Assembly (NCBI GenBank): GCA_026168455.1
Contig: CM047426.1
Location: 68,043,342 to 68,107,341 of the forward strand
DNA length: 64,000 bases
Direction: 5' to 3'
Source: Theocolax elegans
Lineage: Eukaryota > Arthropoda > Insecta > Hymenoptera > Cerocephalidae
Shown here: in pieces, positions 37,145 to 48,604 of the stretch
Layout of the letters: the number at the start of each line of letters is the position of its first letter
Position numbering within the stretch: the first letter of the stretch is position 1
Program-made: the position numbers and the translations under genes
Notes under the pieces: generated by a model
The model's database searches: none
What the model saw: only the letters and a program-made list of their open reading frames with translations
What the model was told of the DNA's origin: nothing

Positions 37145-38900
37145 ATGGCTGCTAGTATGTGGTCGCTGTCCTTAAATCTCTTAAATGGAGAAGACTTGGT
37201 CAGTTTGGATGTGGAAGAAGGAAGTAGAATTATTTTTAGGGAGTTAAATAAATTAACCGATTGGAAAAGTTTTAAATATGCGGATCGGATGGTTGAGTGG
37301 TAATTGCGATGGCATGACGATTCGAGAACGCGGTCACCGCAATATTACGGGCCGACGGCCGCCGCGTGGAATCCAGATTTAGATGAGAGGAACTCAGAGT
37401 TTTATAACGATGATCAAAGGGAGCCGTAATTTTATATTCCAGCAAATTGAATTCCCCTAAACTTACATTCGTGCAGCACGGAACCGATACAAAATAATGA
37501 TAATTTGCCTTTAAGAATGGGTAAATCGGAAGTTAAATTTCAGGACCCAATTACGTTAAATGGCCCTTCCGAAGATGTAGGAATAGCGAGTAATGACGCA
37601 ATGTTAATAGATATAGCTGCGGGAAATATCCCTAAGCTTTTCCCCTAATAAGTCGAAACAGGCCAGTGCAAGAAAAGGAGTTTGAAGCTCCATATCGGGT
37701 ACATTGGAATATGGGAATGAATCAGCCTGAATTTGGTCCGAGGCTATCGCGAGCTGCTAATTCAAGGACGGCTGAGCGCATACGCATTGCGTGTCAAACT
37801 AATAATGTTGATACTGTAGCTAACCCTTTAACTAGTACGAGATTAAGAAATTCTAGCAATATGATGTACCCCGTGCAGCGTACTAGTAGATTTTAACGAG
37901 AGTCGTTTAGCTTAGATAGTGCCTCCATTTTGCAAGAGAAAAGGACGGATGAATTGTTGCAAAAATGGCATATAGAGTTTATTGGTACAAGGAAACAGAA
38001 TCCGGAAACTTTTCTAGAACATTTGACAGAATTTAAAGACTCCTACAATATATAATTAGATGATATAATAAAAGTTCTACCATCAGTATTAGATGACGAA
38101 GCTTGATATTGATATAGGCGCGAACATAGGAATGGTCTAGTTATGCGGATTTCGAAAAATCATTTCGGTTACAGTATTATTTGTCCAGCTATTAGGAAAG
38201 AAAGAAGAGCACATACGAATTAGGGACAAGTTATATAGGCGACCTCCGGCTCGAAAAGAATTTTTTTCAAAAGAAAGGCAATAAAACTGCAGCTATTAGT
38301 GATGTTAATTTCCATTTCATGCAACAGTTCTTAGAAAACAAGAAGTGGCTACCATTGCTCCGCCAGTAAATTCTCAAGCAAGTCCTACTAACTATCCAGC
38401 GCAACAAACTGCAGCATTCAATTCTTCAACAAATCCAAATTCTAATACTAACAATCAGCAAATTCTTTTCCAAATTCTAGCTGTCCCAAGAATCGACGTC
38501 TGAACTCACGTAATAATGGAAATTACATATTACGTAGAAGAGTCCAATCCAGTTCCTAATCCAGTACAAAATATAGGCCCAGGTAGAATCGCATATCGAA
38601 ATCGAAATAGGCAAGGTAGAAATCCTAATCAGCAAAATAATAATCAGGAATCTGCTACTAATAAAGTACCAAGTACTGTGGCTATGGCAGCCCAGATTAC
38701 TCAAAATGGACAGAATCGTAAAGGGGTATGTTATAGCACTTCTGACCATTGGGGTGATAAGTGTCCTTAGAGTAGTTGTTATCGTTATGGGTGGTTGAAC
38801 ACGTTTCGGATAAATTGCCCAGTTTGTCAGGCTAAAAATCAGCCTATCAATCCAGCTGATAGTACGGGAAACGATCTAAGAAGGAATCAATAAGGGTCAT
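37145..38900 (+). pseudogene. gypsy-type gag remnant 3
   Basis: A plausible start is ATG 37145 (MAASMWSLSLNLL), with a stop after 51 codons. Downstream readings include a 76-codon open stretch (37666-37896), then the capsid-like LLQKWHIEFIGTRKQNPETF followed by LEHLTEFKDSYNI (37960-38053) and SVLDDEA. This is the retrotransposon gag pattern in which a helix-rich core precedes a zinc knuckle. An Asn/Gln-rich linker (38380-38690) leads to a degraded knuckle, CYSTSDHWGDKC (38727-38762), where the second Cys of CX2C is Ser or Thr. Stops and frameshifts throughout. Confidence 0.72.
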
Positions 38901-39069
38901 TGTTTCCTCCGGAGCAGAAAAAGATGACCCCCAGAATTTGCGTAGGCAAACTAAAGTAATGACTTGTAATCGCTCTAGTTTCTATCTTCTAGAACCTTAA
39001 TTCTAAGGATAGAAAGAATTATAGACACTATAGACCTAGAGTCCTAAATTCAAAAATCAGTAGTTGACA

Positions 39070-39751
39070 AAATGGAGCTAACGATGTTCTTTACAATCGA
39101 ATTCACCGATCAGAAAATAATATGATTGGTAGATGGTGGAGCTGTGCACTCATATTTAGGTAAAGGATTGGATGAGAATTTAGTAGAAAAGTTTACACCA
39201 GTAACTAGTGCAGTGAATATCGCGAATAGAAATATGGTAGCGGTTCAAGCGAAAATTACAGTATGAATGTATATTAAGAATTGATTTCCAGCGTTTGTTT
39301 AAAATTGAGATTGATTATGCTAATGATACTTGGTGGACTCCTGATGGAGAGTTGCATCAGTTTTATCCGTACGGTCATGATTCAGGTCGTTTACCCGCTC
39401 TAGGTAGTATTGATGAGTTGATTCAAGCTATTTCTGATTAGAAGGAACAGATCCAGCTATTGTTACATTAATTAATTCCAGCTACCCCGGAATGTCTTGG
39501 TACTACTCATTTATTACAGCAGCAAATTGATGTACAAGGTCATGAGTCTATTCGACAGCGTCCTAGAAGGTATGCCTGGGGAAATATTCCAAGTCGTTAC
39601 CGATCATTTTAGCTTGTTATGGCTAAATAATTCAAAAGATCTATTTGGTAAGCTGGGTATATGGAATACTGCTTTGGGAAAGTATGATGCTAAGTTTGCG
39701 CATAGAAATGGAGATATGCATCAGGTTCCCGATGTATTATCTCGACCATGA
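39070..39751 (+). pseudogene. gypsy-type pol remnant 3: protease and RNase H with reverse transcriptase deleted
   Basis: The protease shows LVDGGAVHSYLGKGLD (39128-39175) with the DGG version of the retropepsin D-(S/T)-G. A start-of-RT phrase, QIDVQGHESIRQRPRRY (39522-39572), is followed within a few codons by RNase H words FQVVTDHFSLLWLNNSKD (39587-39640) and NGDMHQVPDVLSRP (39709-39749). The whole polymerase core, including YxDD, is therefore missing: an internal deletion of roughly 1 kb relative to a normal element. The fusion keeps one frame by chance (39497-39751 is open). Confidence 0.78.
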
Positions 39752-39779
39752 GAGAATAATCACGAGATAGTTTCTCTTA

Positions 39780-41215
39780 TTTCAGCTGATATTGACAATC
39801 TTTGGTACATCAATAAGGTTAGGTCGGTTTTAAAATTCCCTCGTAAGTATTCTGATTGGAAGATAGAAAATAATTTATTGTATGCTCATAGGCCGAATAG
39901 GTTTAAAGATCCATTATTTCCAGATGTGGATGCATGGAAGTTGGTTTTGCCGATTCAGAGCCGTAGTCAAGCTTTATAAGACGCCCATAACACCCCTCAA
40001 GCTGATCATTTAGGAGTTGAGAAGACTTATGCACAAATTGCTACAAATTATTATTTCCTGATTATTATTATGATATGGCATGTTATATAAGGTCTTGTCA
40101 TCAATGCCAATTGCATAAGAGTTCTCAACAACCTCCAGCTGGGTTAATGGAGGAGAGAAATATTAATGCTTTATGAAAAATTGTAGCAGCAGATATTATG
40201 AGCCCAAAACCACCTTCCAAACGAGGTTTCTGGTATTTAATTATTTTTGAGGATTTGTTTATGAGATATATTGAAATAGTTCCTTTACGTAAGGCTGACG
40301 CTAAAAATGTTCTTCAAGCTTTTAAGGATGCGATAGTAAATCGGTGGGGACGTCCGCAGTACTTGTTGATAGACAATGGGACTGAGTTTTCGAATAATAT
40401 GGTTGCAACGAGATTACAAGAGTACGGTATCCAGCAATCTACTATTCCTCCTTATCATCCTCAAGCAAACCCTATTAAAAGGGTCAACAGGAATCTGAGA
40501 TCGATGATAAATAGTTTCTTAAATGAGGATCATAGGGAGTGGGATAGGCATTTAAATGAGTTTAGTTTTGCGTAAAATACGATGGTTCATTCGTCTTTGA
40601 AAATTTCTCCAGCTTTTATGAATTTCGTAAGGAATCCTGTTCCTGTTTCCTTAATCACTAAGCACCTTGAAAGTCCTATTTCTATCCAGCAGAAGGATGA
40701 CAGAACTGTCTAGTTTACATGATCTAGTTAAGAGATTTATCGATAAAGCAAGTACAAGGCAAAGCAAGTATTACAATCGTAATAGACGTGAAGTTATCTG
40801 CTGCTAAGAATTACTCTGCTAAATAAACACCGAAGTATTTGGGTCCAGCGAAAATTATTAAAATTTTGTCCCCAGTGTTATACTTAGATTTAGTTACATT
40901 TAACAGACGGAAAAATAACAGAGGCGTATGTGAACGATTTAAAAAAGTATGTGCCCCATAGAGGTAATGCCAACCTTGACATTCCAGATAAAGATGTGGC
41001 GATTCAATCAATGCAGAAGGCCGGCGAGGGTAGATCTGGGAAGGGGGAGGCAGTACGTACCGTCCCATCGCTTACCGACTCCAGAGATCAAACATGGAAG
41101 AGAACGCCCAAGAAAGGTCAATGCCTCCGACAATGTATCACGTCCAGTTAAGGGAAGGAGAAGACCCCGAAAATGTTGAAGAGAGGAGAAAACTGTCATT
41201 AACTCCAATGGGTCT
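39780..41215 (+). pseudogene. gypsy-type integrase remnant 3
   Basis: The zinc-binding part is broken (QADHLGVEKTYAQIATNYYF, then CHQCQLHKSSQ-like sequence near 40097-40130). The core is open at 40198-40575: first Asp in AADIM just upstream (40186-40200), second in LLIDNGTEFSNNM, and at the third position PQANPIKRVNRN (40470-40500) has Lys where the catalytic Glu should be. A C-terminal SH3-like stretch (YLGPAKIIKILSPVLYLDLV, about 40836-40896) and a basic tail (to about 41180) follow in shifted frames. Without the Glu the integrase could not work. Confidence 0.82.
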
Positions 41216-41555
41216 TGATGAGTTGCCGAATTTGGCTTCATTAGGTCCTATTCCGACGCCGTTGGCTACTGTGTTTTTACAATTTACAAGAATTAAAATT
41301 TTTAGAATTTGCAAGATTCTACTGTATTTTTATTCCGCTCCCCATCTAGTTCTTCTAATTCTTCCGACCCATATTCCAGCTCCTATCAAACTTTCCAGCC
41401 AGACCCTCCTATATATATCCATAATTCTAGCTACCCACTGTCTAGTTTAAAAGCTCCAGCTCTTCCCTACCAATTTGCCCACTTTTTAATCTTCACTTTC
41501 TAAAATAAAGTAAAGTACTACAAATTAGTAGAACTTAAGCACCACATCCAACCAT

Positions 41556-41736
41556 TTATAGTGGAAATAGGCGTAGTCAGTGCTGGAATCGTGGCCAGGA
41601 TGGTCACAGTTGGACAAGATGCCTTAGACCTCGTGGAGTTTTTTGTCGAGGTTGCGGAAGATCGGGTGTAAGAATTGATCGGTTCCCAAATTGTAAAGAT
41701 GAGGGGAACCCAACCTGGGAAATTCACCCTAAATAA
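41556..41736 (+). pseudogene. gag zinc-knuckle remnant of another gypsy-type element
   Basis: Reads CWNRGQDGHSWTRC then CRGCGRSGVRIDRFPNC and WEIHPK before a stop. The pattern is the C-C-H-C knuckle with one Cys lost, followed by the CxxCG...NC knuckle seen also in the minus-strand gypsy nucleocapsid near 23000. It belongs to a separate copy from remnant 3, whose own knuckle is at 38727. Confidence 0.7.
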
Positions 41737-41756
41737 ATTAATCTAGCTAAAAAATT

Positions 41757-42206
41757 TTGTTGTTAATTATTATTGCCCTAGTCTCCTTTACAGAATCTAG
41801 CTTAAAAGATGTTAATAGATGGATTACCAAATTACACAAAGATAATTTTCCACTCAGACCAATAATTTCGACAATAAACAGTCCTACACACGATTTAGCA
41901 AAAATAATTTATAACGATCTAATACAAGCAATATTTATTGTATTTTCGAAAATGTTATTTACAAACAAATATTCGGATCTCCAATGGGATCGCCTATAAC
42001 ACCATTATTTGCGGATTTAGTAATGGATGATATTGAGACCCACTGTTTAACAGAATTAAAAAATAAACACAATTCCAAACCCATTTTTTATTATAGATAT
42101 ATAGATGACACAATTTTATGCGTAGAAAAATTCATATAAACACAGTTCTTAACATTTTTAACAATTATAATGAACACCTCAAATTTACATATGAAATAGA
42201 AAATAA
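41757..42206 (+). pseudogene. Penelope-like element, reverse transcriptase part
   Basis: KLHKDNFPLRPIISTINSPT (41828-41885) is the early RT block of Penelope-like elements (PLEs). After a frameshift come FGSPMGSPITPLFADLVMDD (41970-42030) and YYRYIDDTILC (42092-42122), so the catalytic YIDD is intact. The reading then reaches the palm end, HLKFTYEIENN, and is cut at 42206 by the inverted-arm element. The 3' half continues at 44549. PLEs copy by target-primed reverse transcription with a GIY-YIG endonuclease. Dead through frameshifts and the insertion. Confidence 0.85.
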
Positions 42207-42260
42207 CACAGCCACACAAAAAAAAAATGTCAAAACCCACGGACCAGACCATATATACCT

Positions 42261-42748
42261 TATGTTTTTGAGGTCGCTGATTCCGAATCCGTGGTCCGTT
42301 TGACCCCATCACCTCAGGGTCAAGGTCAGGTCAAGGTCAAATTTACAAAATTAACGGCAACGAAGGTTTAACAGTATACATATATGTTTTTGAGGTCGCT
42401 GATTCCGAATCCGTGGTCCGTTTGACCCCATCACCTCAGGGTCAAGGTCAGGTTAAGGTCAAATTTACAAAATTAACGGCAACCAAGGTTTAACAGTATA
42501 CATATATGTTTTTGAGGTCGCTGATTCCGAATCCGTGGTCCATTTGACCCCATCACCTCAGGGTCAAGGTCAGGTCAAGGTCAAATTTACAAAATTAACG
42601 GCATCCAAGGTTGAACAGTATACATATATGTTTTGGGGGTCGCCGAATCCGAATCCGTGGTCCGTTTGACTCCATCACCTCATAGTGAAGGTTATTTGAA
42701 GGTAAAATCGACAAAATTCTTGTAAAACAAACCAAACTTCATGCCATT
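42261..42748. repeat. 122 bp minisatellite with AGGTCA half-sites
   Basis: Units start with tatgttttt(g/t)gaggtcg-like sequence at 42261, 42383, 42505 and 42627, exactly 122 bp apart; the fourth is diverged. Units 1 and 3 contain TCAAGGTCAggTCAAGGTCA, unit 2 one exact and one near copy. The right arm has two units (44284-44530). TCAAGGTCA is the extended half-site bound by FTZ-F1/ERR-type nuclear receptors in insects; binding here is inference. Confidence 0.85.
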
Positions 42749-44108
42749 TATTTTTTCTTACTATACCTTACACGTTTCTCATCAAATGATCGGTGCAAAG
42801 GTTTCCTTTTGCGTTTTTTCCCAGTAGTTTTACAATCTCTTTTCAACATCCAGCAGTAGTCGGCCAGCATACTAGCATCCCATCTACCTTAATAACGCTT
42901 CTCCATTACTTTAACATCTTGGTGAAAACGCTCTCCCTGTTCTTCGCTATAATCGCCACAGTTTTCAGGAAAACTATCCAAGTGATTGTGCAGAAAATGT
43001 AGTTTGTAATTCATTAGGCAACCCATATTCCCATAGTTCTCAACCATTTTAGATACAATTACTTTGTAATTTGGGCTTCTGCGATTACCCAAAAAGTTTT
43101 CAGTAACTTCCTTAAAGCTAAGCCATGCAGCTTTCACAATGTTTGTCATGGAACTAATAAACTGGTCATCAGCCATCATTTTTCTAATTTCTGGACCGTC
43201 AAAAATACCTTCCTTCAATTTTGCATCTGATTTACTTGGAAATTTACTTTCCAAGTATTTGAAGCACTGGCTATCTTTATCTAAAGCTTTAACGAATTGT
43301 TTCATCACACCAAGTTTTATGTGTAATGGAGGAATGAGAACTCTTTTCGGATCAACCAATGGAGTAGCTATAACGTTACTCTTTCCGACTTCGAGAGATT
43401 TTCTTTCAGGCCATTTATGATTTGTATAGTGCTTTGCACGGTCTCTACTATCCCATAAGCACAAGAAACATGGCGTCTTTGTAAATCCAGACTGCTGTCC
43501 TAACAATATTCCAGAAACTTTCAAATCACCACATATCCGCCATTTATGCTTATCATACTGAATATTTTGTATTATAATTTTGAGATTATCGTATGTTTCC
43601 TTCATTGTAGTGGAGTGCGCTATAGGAACTGAGGCATAGTGGTTGCTATTGTGTAGTAATACGGCTTTTAAACTTCTTTTTGATGAATCTATGAACAATC
43701 TCATTCATTAAACCATTTACGTCTTTACAATATAGTATTTTATCACCATCATGATTCATTTCTTCAAAGTATGGCTCGAAACTTTTGCTTCTTGTTCTGT
43801 AAAAAGATACTTTAGTAGAGTTTGCCAACTGATTCATGCCTTTTAAAGATGAAGCTAAATGTTCTGCTCCATCTTTAGGTAAGTTAAGCTCTCTAACTAA
43901 GTCGTTTAGTTTATCTTGAGTCCATAACTTTACACTTTTGTCTTTTTGACCCGCTGGAAGGAAAATATCGTCATCGTCATCATCATCATCATCATTTTCA
44001 ATTTCTTCATCACTATCGCTTTCATACGATTCATCTATTAAGTCATTTTTATCAATTCCACACCCATCAATGCCGCCACTGACTTCGTTATCTTCTTCAT
44101 CATTTTTC
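42748..44108 (-). pseudogene. putative DDE-type transposase, family known only as hypothetical proteins
   Basis: Minus strand. The N-terminal part (44108-43690) is acidic, with nine Asp in a row, then a predicted helix-rich stretch LNDLVRELNLPKDGAEHLAS. A frameshift in 43650-43700 leads to the 271-codon main part, with FIDSSKRSLKAVLLHN, ICGDLKVSGILLGQQ, TPCFLCLWDSRDRAKHY and YSEEQGERFHQD. I remember proteins like this as widespread unnamed repeats in arthropod and cnidarian genomes. D in FIDSS, D in CGDLK and E in SEEQGE are candidate catalytic residues, which is inference. A TAA at 42889-42891, after EKRY, cuts the C-terminus; the frame then continues GRWDASMLADYCWMLKRD to a basic end at 42748. 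The start codon is missing, because the inverted arm joins at 44109. Confidence 0.7.
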
Positions 44109-44548
44109 AAGGTAGATGGGATGCTAGTATGCTGGCCGACTACTGCTGGATGTTGAAAAGAGATTGTAAAACTACTGGGAAAAAACGCAAAAGGAAACCT
44201 TTGCACCGATCATTTGATGAGAAACGTGTAAGGTATAGTAAGAAAAAATAAATGGCATGAAGTTTGGTTTGTTTTACAAGAATTTTGTCGATTTTACCTT
44301 CAAATAACCTTCACTATGAGGTGAGGGAGTCAAACGGACCACGGATTCGGATTCGGCGACCCCAAAAACATATATGTATACTGTTAAACCTTGGATGCCG
44401 TTAATTTTGTAAGTTTGACCTTGACCTGACCTTGACCCTGAGGTGATGGGGTCGAATGGACCACGGATTCGGAATCAGCGACCTCAAAAACATAAGGTAT
44501 ATATGGTCTGGTCCGTGGGTTTTGACATTTTTTTTTTGTGTGGCTGTG

Positions 44549-45344
44549 TAATTGTATAAATTTTCTTGACCTCACAATAAGCAAATAAAACAATAGTATT
44601 ATTACAAACTGGTATAAAAAACCAACTAATTCAAATCGGTTATTAAATTTTAAATCTAATCACACAGTACAACAGAAACGAAATATTATTTATAATTTAT
44701 AGTAGATAAGGCAGTGATATTGTCACATAAACAATTCCATAAAGAGAATCTAAATATTATTACAGAAATGCTAAAAAGCAATGATTATCCTATTGAATTT
44801 ATAAATACAGCAATAAATAAAAGAAAATGCAATATTACAATTAAAAACAATGTTAAAATAAATAAAAAAATCCCAATATGTACCATATCACTACCTTATA
44901 ATAAAGAGTTTTTCAATAAATGCTTCTGAATGCTAAGGAAATATAATATCAACACTATTCTATTAATTAATCATAAACTTGATACTATTGAAAATTAGGC
45001 AAAGACATAAAATCAAAATGGGAGGAGACAGGGGTAGTTTACAAGTTATCTTGTTTTAAATGCCCGGCTATTTAAATTGGAGAAATAAAACGCTGCTTAA
45101 AAAATCGAATAAAGAACATCAGAACAATAAAAATCCAGAAGCCGTTGTTGCTGCAAATATTTTAAATAATGTAACTAAAAATTTTAACTGGGAAGATGCA
45201 AAAATAATAGATAAAGAATTTTGTTATAAAAAAAGACTCATTTCGGAAATGCTACATATCAATCATCATAATTCGACGATTAACAGAGTAGAAGATACTC
45301 AACATTTAAACCATCAATATAGAAATGTTATGAATATAGTTTAA
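44549..45344 (+). pseudogene. Penelope-like element, RT C-terminus and GIY-YIG endonuclease part
   Basis: Begins NCINFLDLTISK, the end of the palm, then IITNWYKKPTNSNRLLNF, the thumb. A linker open at 44714-44929 and a Cys/His-poor stretch lead to VVYKLSCFKCPGYLNW (45035-45085), where a GIY-YIG nuclease has (G)VVYKIxC..C...YIG(Q/R)T; here YIG is not recognisable. KEHQNNKN, then NWEDAKIIDKEFCYKKRLIS and EMLHI (45110-45260) match the C-terminal nuclease end. Stop at 45342-45344. Two or three frameshifts. Confidence 0.82.
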
Positions 45345-45557
45345 AGAGACTAATGTACACAAACTATGACGTATAGTTTGTAAACACACACTTACTTTCT
45401 TTTAGTATAAATACTCGTTGATTTTGTATCAAATGTTATTCGACGAAGCTCACTTGGGCTGTAACATTATATTCAATATTAAGGTAAAATTTGATTTTTA
45501 ATTCACTAGTATTGTAAAATTTGATATAAATGTTTATAATTTTGTCCAATAAATTCA

Positions 45558-45600
45558 GCACCTGAAGAGGTCTGCAAGCCTAGCAGACTAAACGTTGTGC
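45558..45600 (+). ncRNA. hammerhead-ribozyme-like fold at the Penelope 3' end
   Basis: Stem I gcac/gtgc (45558-45561, 45597-45600) encloses the core CTGAAGA (45562-45568, fits CUGANGA). Stem II GTCTGC/GCAGAC follows, then TAAA-CGTT where GAAA-CGUH is expected. PLEs are known to carry minimal type I hammerheads with a very short stem III. Here G12 is T, so this copy is probably inactive. Confidence 0.6.
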
Positions 45601-46225
45601 ACTTAAATAAATAAATTGAATTTATTTATTATTGACCCTCAACAATCGACTATTTACTAATTGAGTAAAATCAAGCATTCCAAAGCCCCATGGCCTGTAA
45701 GAATGAGCGAGGACTCATTCGGGAATCTAGCTAAGCCAGACCGTGAGACAGAATCTCGGACTTCTGGTGTGACGTATACTCGCACACACATGTACTGGCA
45801 TATGAGCAGTACTCGCGTATATAAAAGTATCCTTTTGATGCCTCTCCATGTAATTCATATTCCAGTATCCCTTTTCAGATCCATGATTCCCCAATAGTCA
45901 TTCTAGCTTTAAATAAAATGTCCAGGTACCCACCGATGATGATACGAGTCAATCAGATGACAATCAGCTGCGCGGAACTAAGGATTGAACGTGCGGCCGC
46001 ATTCTCTCGTTCACTGCACCTGTAACGAAGAAAAGACTCGGGCATGTCTAACATTAACTCGGGCTTGACAAATATGAGGAACAAGTTAAGCTTACCGAGT
46101 TTCCGAATTCCTGTACCCAATGTCGATGTCTAGCTGCAAACTCCAGCATGCGTGCGGACGACGGGCTCGGCGATTCCAAAGCGAGCCGTCGTACGATGCA
46201 AATGCCAACTATTTGGATTTGGATC
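45601..46225. other. unassigned; GC-richer stretch with TATA-like box
   Basis: gtatataaaagtatcc (45818-45833) looks like a TATA box, in a stretch that also has a 78-codon reading (45661-45897) which I do not recognise. 45950-46200 is GC-richer, with CG-rich short inverted words (gacgggctcg...cgagccgtc, 46150-46190). It could be the promoter end or LTR of an element. Confidence 0.35.
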
Positions 46226-46375
46226 AACTAACAAGGGAAGTACTTGACCTCCGGGAAACGGATCTTATCCTAACTTAGGTATGTCTTTTATAATATAAAA
46301 ATGTGAAGAAAGCCAAGTTATCTCTTGTCAATGGCCACTTTTACGGGAGTTATTCGACATCCAATAATAATATCA
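46226..46375 (+). repeat. dispersed repeat, copy 2
   Basis: Second copy of the repeat at 291-445; the start is followed by cctccgggaaacggatctta, related to the ccttccgggaaacg block at 46790 and its inverse at 50584. Confidence 0.7.
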
Positions 46376-46484
46376 GTAAAAATGACTTCCTATTTGATCG
46401 CTTACAACTCAGAAACAAATAAAGATAGACAATCAAACCAAAAACCAGAAGAAAGTTGAGTTCAAGTATATATGGTTTGAGAAA

Positions 46485-46640
46485 AGCTCAAATTGCTTAA
46501 TTTGGGGCAAAGTTATGAAGCAAATAAGAAATTAAAGATTATTAGGCCAAAAGAAATAATAAATTTTTCATATCAAATGTTGGTTACAATTTCTTATTTT
46601 CTTGATAGTTCTGCTCCAAATTAAGCAATTTGAGCAAGTG
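46485..46640. repeat. inverted repeat, arms ~50 bp
   Basis: gctcaaattgcttaatttgg...gaagcaaataagaaatt (46488-46540) pairs with aatttcttattttcttga...ccaaattaagcaatttgagc (46588-46635). Confidence 0.75.
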
Positions 46641-46770
46641 TATCTGAGAAACTTATAATGTGCAATTTAGGAAGAATTGTGACAAAAATTATTGTGACAT
46701 TAGATAAAATTAAAATAATAATTTGGTGCAAATCAGTAACTTTTCTGATGTGTTCCAGGACATCTACTAA

Positions 46771-46952
46771 CAAGGAGGGGTTCCACCTTCCGGGAAACGA
46801 ATTTCGTTGCAACTGTGAGAGCAGTTTTCTAGTACCCAAATATGAAAGAATTAAGGTGAAATTCAGTCTCGTAGGTTGTTTCACAAAAGTTATACACAGT
46901 TATCGAAAAATCATGAAAAAAATATGTTTAAGCTTAATCGCCAATAACTCGG
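46771..46952 (+). repeat. left member of a distant inverted repeat pair
   Basis: caaggaggggttccacc...agcttaatcgccaataa is present inverted at 50432-50612 with roughly 85-90 percent identity by eye. Not obviously coding, although a 113-codon reading (46658-46999) crosses it. Confidence 0.8.
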
Positions 46953-48600
46953 AAAGAAATAGACGTAATTGCTCAAACTCAAATTCGTTAAATAGTTGAG
47001 ATCAAGTAGACATAGTTAAAAAAAAGAAGCTCAAATATCTCAATTTGGACAAAAGTTATGGAAAAAATAAGAATTAGACGAAATATTTGCCTAAAAAGTC
47101 TATCAAATTTTAATACTAAACTAGCTAAAATCCTCACTCGCTCACGCTCGCTCGCTGAAAAATCATTATATAATAGATAATATTAAATTAAACTAAAAAA
47201 TATTTTATTATTTAACTACATTCAAATATTATTTATTAAGTTGTACCCATATAGATTTATTATCATATGTATAATAATTAATGAATTTATTATTATTATA
47301 CGATGAATTAAAATGATAATATTAAAAAAATAGAAATTATCTATAAAAATAATTATTTTTGTATGAAATAGAGTTTAATTATTTTTGCAATAGCACTTTT
47401 CATAAAGGAATTATTATTGATTTTTTATTGTCATGTGATATGTATACATCCTTTGCAAATAATTGTTTTATTTATTTAGCAGTACTTATTAATTTGTGTG
47501 TTATTGGTAATTTGGTAATAGCACTTTTTATACACTGAGAAAAATATTATAATAAATATTGAAATAATCTATATTAAAAATTACTATATTGTATAGGAAA
47601 AGTGTGACATCTCAGCAATATAATAATTTTTGCTATGTTATATAGTAAAATTTAGATATAATATCTTTTAATATCCAATATCGTAATTTTTGATATTCAA
47701 TATAGTAATTTTTATTATATAAGTCAGCAAATTTTATTATTCAATCTGGTATTTTTTAAATGCGAATTTAAGGAAGTAAAAATGAATTATATTTTGTTTT
47801 TAATTAATTCGAAATAGAATGTATATATTGGGGGAATTCCTTTTGTCAATTAAGTACTACAGAAACATTTAATTTTTGGGAGATTTAATTATATACTATT
47901 CTTACGCAGTTGATCGCAATTTTTATTCACTCGCATATATTTATTCATTACACTTATTAGTCCCAAACTTAAATATTATTTCAATCACTATCATTGCAAT
48001 ACGCTGAACGGAAGATACATTTTCACATAATAACTAAATATCTTGTTGTTTCTTATATATAATTGAGACATTTTTGAGCATTTGCTAGAAGAACTGGCAA
48101 AATAGAAAATTTTATACACGCCACCTATTGGACGAATGGAGTAATTAGAATAGCCTTAAATTAAAAAGTCGTCTCAAAACAATTGAATACTGAAAAAGAA
48201 ATGATCGTATACGCGTATATAAAATATTTCTACAATACTTATTATACAAATTTTAATATATGTAGTATATACATTTCACTATCTATGATGTAAGAACTTT
48301 TGTTATTTTGATATTAAAATTTGCTATTTACGTAAGATTGATTATAACATTACATATTAAATATTGTAAAACTTTACTTTATAAATTTTATAAAATAAAA
48401 AATATAGTATAAATATTTTAATAATTTTTGTCTATATATATATAACTAATTTATATAAAAACTCAACCAAATAATTAAATATTGATCATACATATATAAT
48501 TATAATTTATTTATATATTAGGTAGTTTATGTTATTATGTATTATGGTATTTATGTTATTTATATTATTTTATTACTATTTATTATTATTTTTATTATTA
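46953..48600. other. very AT-rich sequence, no gene seen
   Basis: Apart from the CACTG-ended fragment at 47533 and a GC word ctcactcgctcacgctcgct (47134-47153), no feature is recognised. Confidence 0.55.
47533..47760. mobile_element. left end of a CACTG-ended element
   Basis: CACTGAGAAAAATATTATAA preceded by TA, followed by words typical of element E (tttttgctatgttatatagt). No right end found; truncated. Confidence 0.65.
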
Positions 48601-48604
48601 TCTA

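Larger units (their letters stand above)
42207..44548 (-). mobile_element. DNA element with very long inverted arms, inserted in the Penelope element
   Basis: Tips CACAGCCACAC (42207) and GTGTGGCTGTG (to 44548). The left arm is 42207-42890 (684 bp) and the right arm 44109-44548 (440 bp); they are near-identical inverted copies, and the 244 bp difference equals exactly two 122 bp minisatellite units. The arms reach into the coding sequence: each contains the last ~45 codons of the transposase-like gene. No clean target duplication is visible, but the Penelope reading resumes on the other side (NCINFLDLTISK). Confidence 0.88.

Noticed and set aside
45980..46030. tRNA-like B box on the minus strand (cgttcaatcc)
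   Set aside because: No convincing D or anticodon arm; isolated match.
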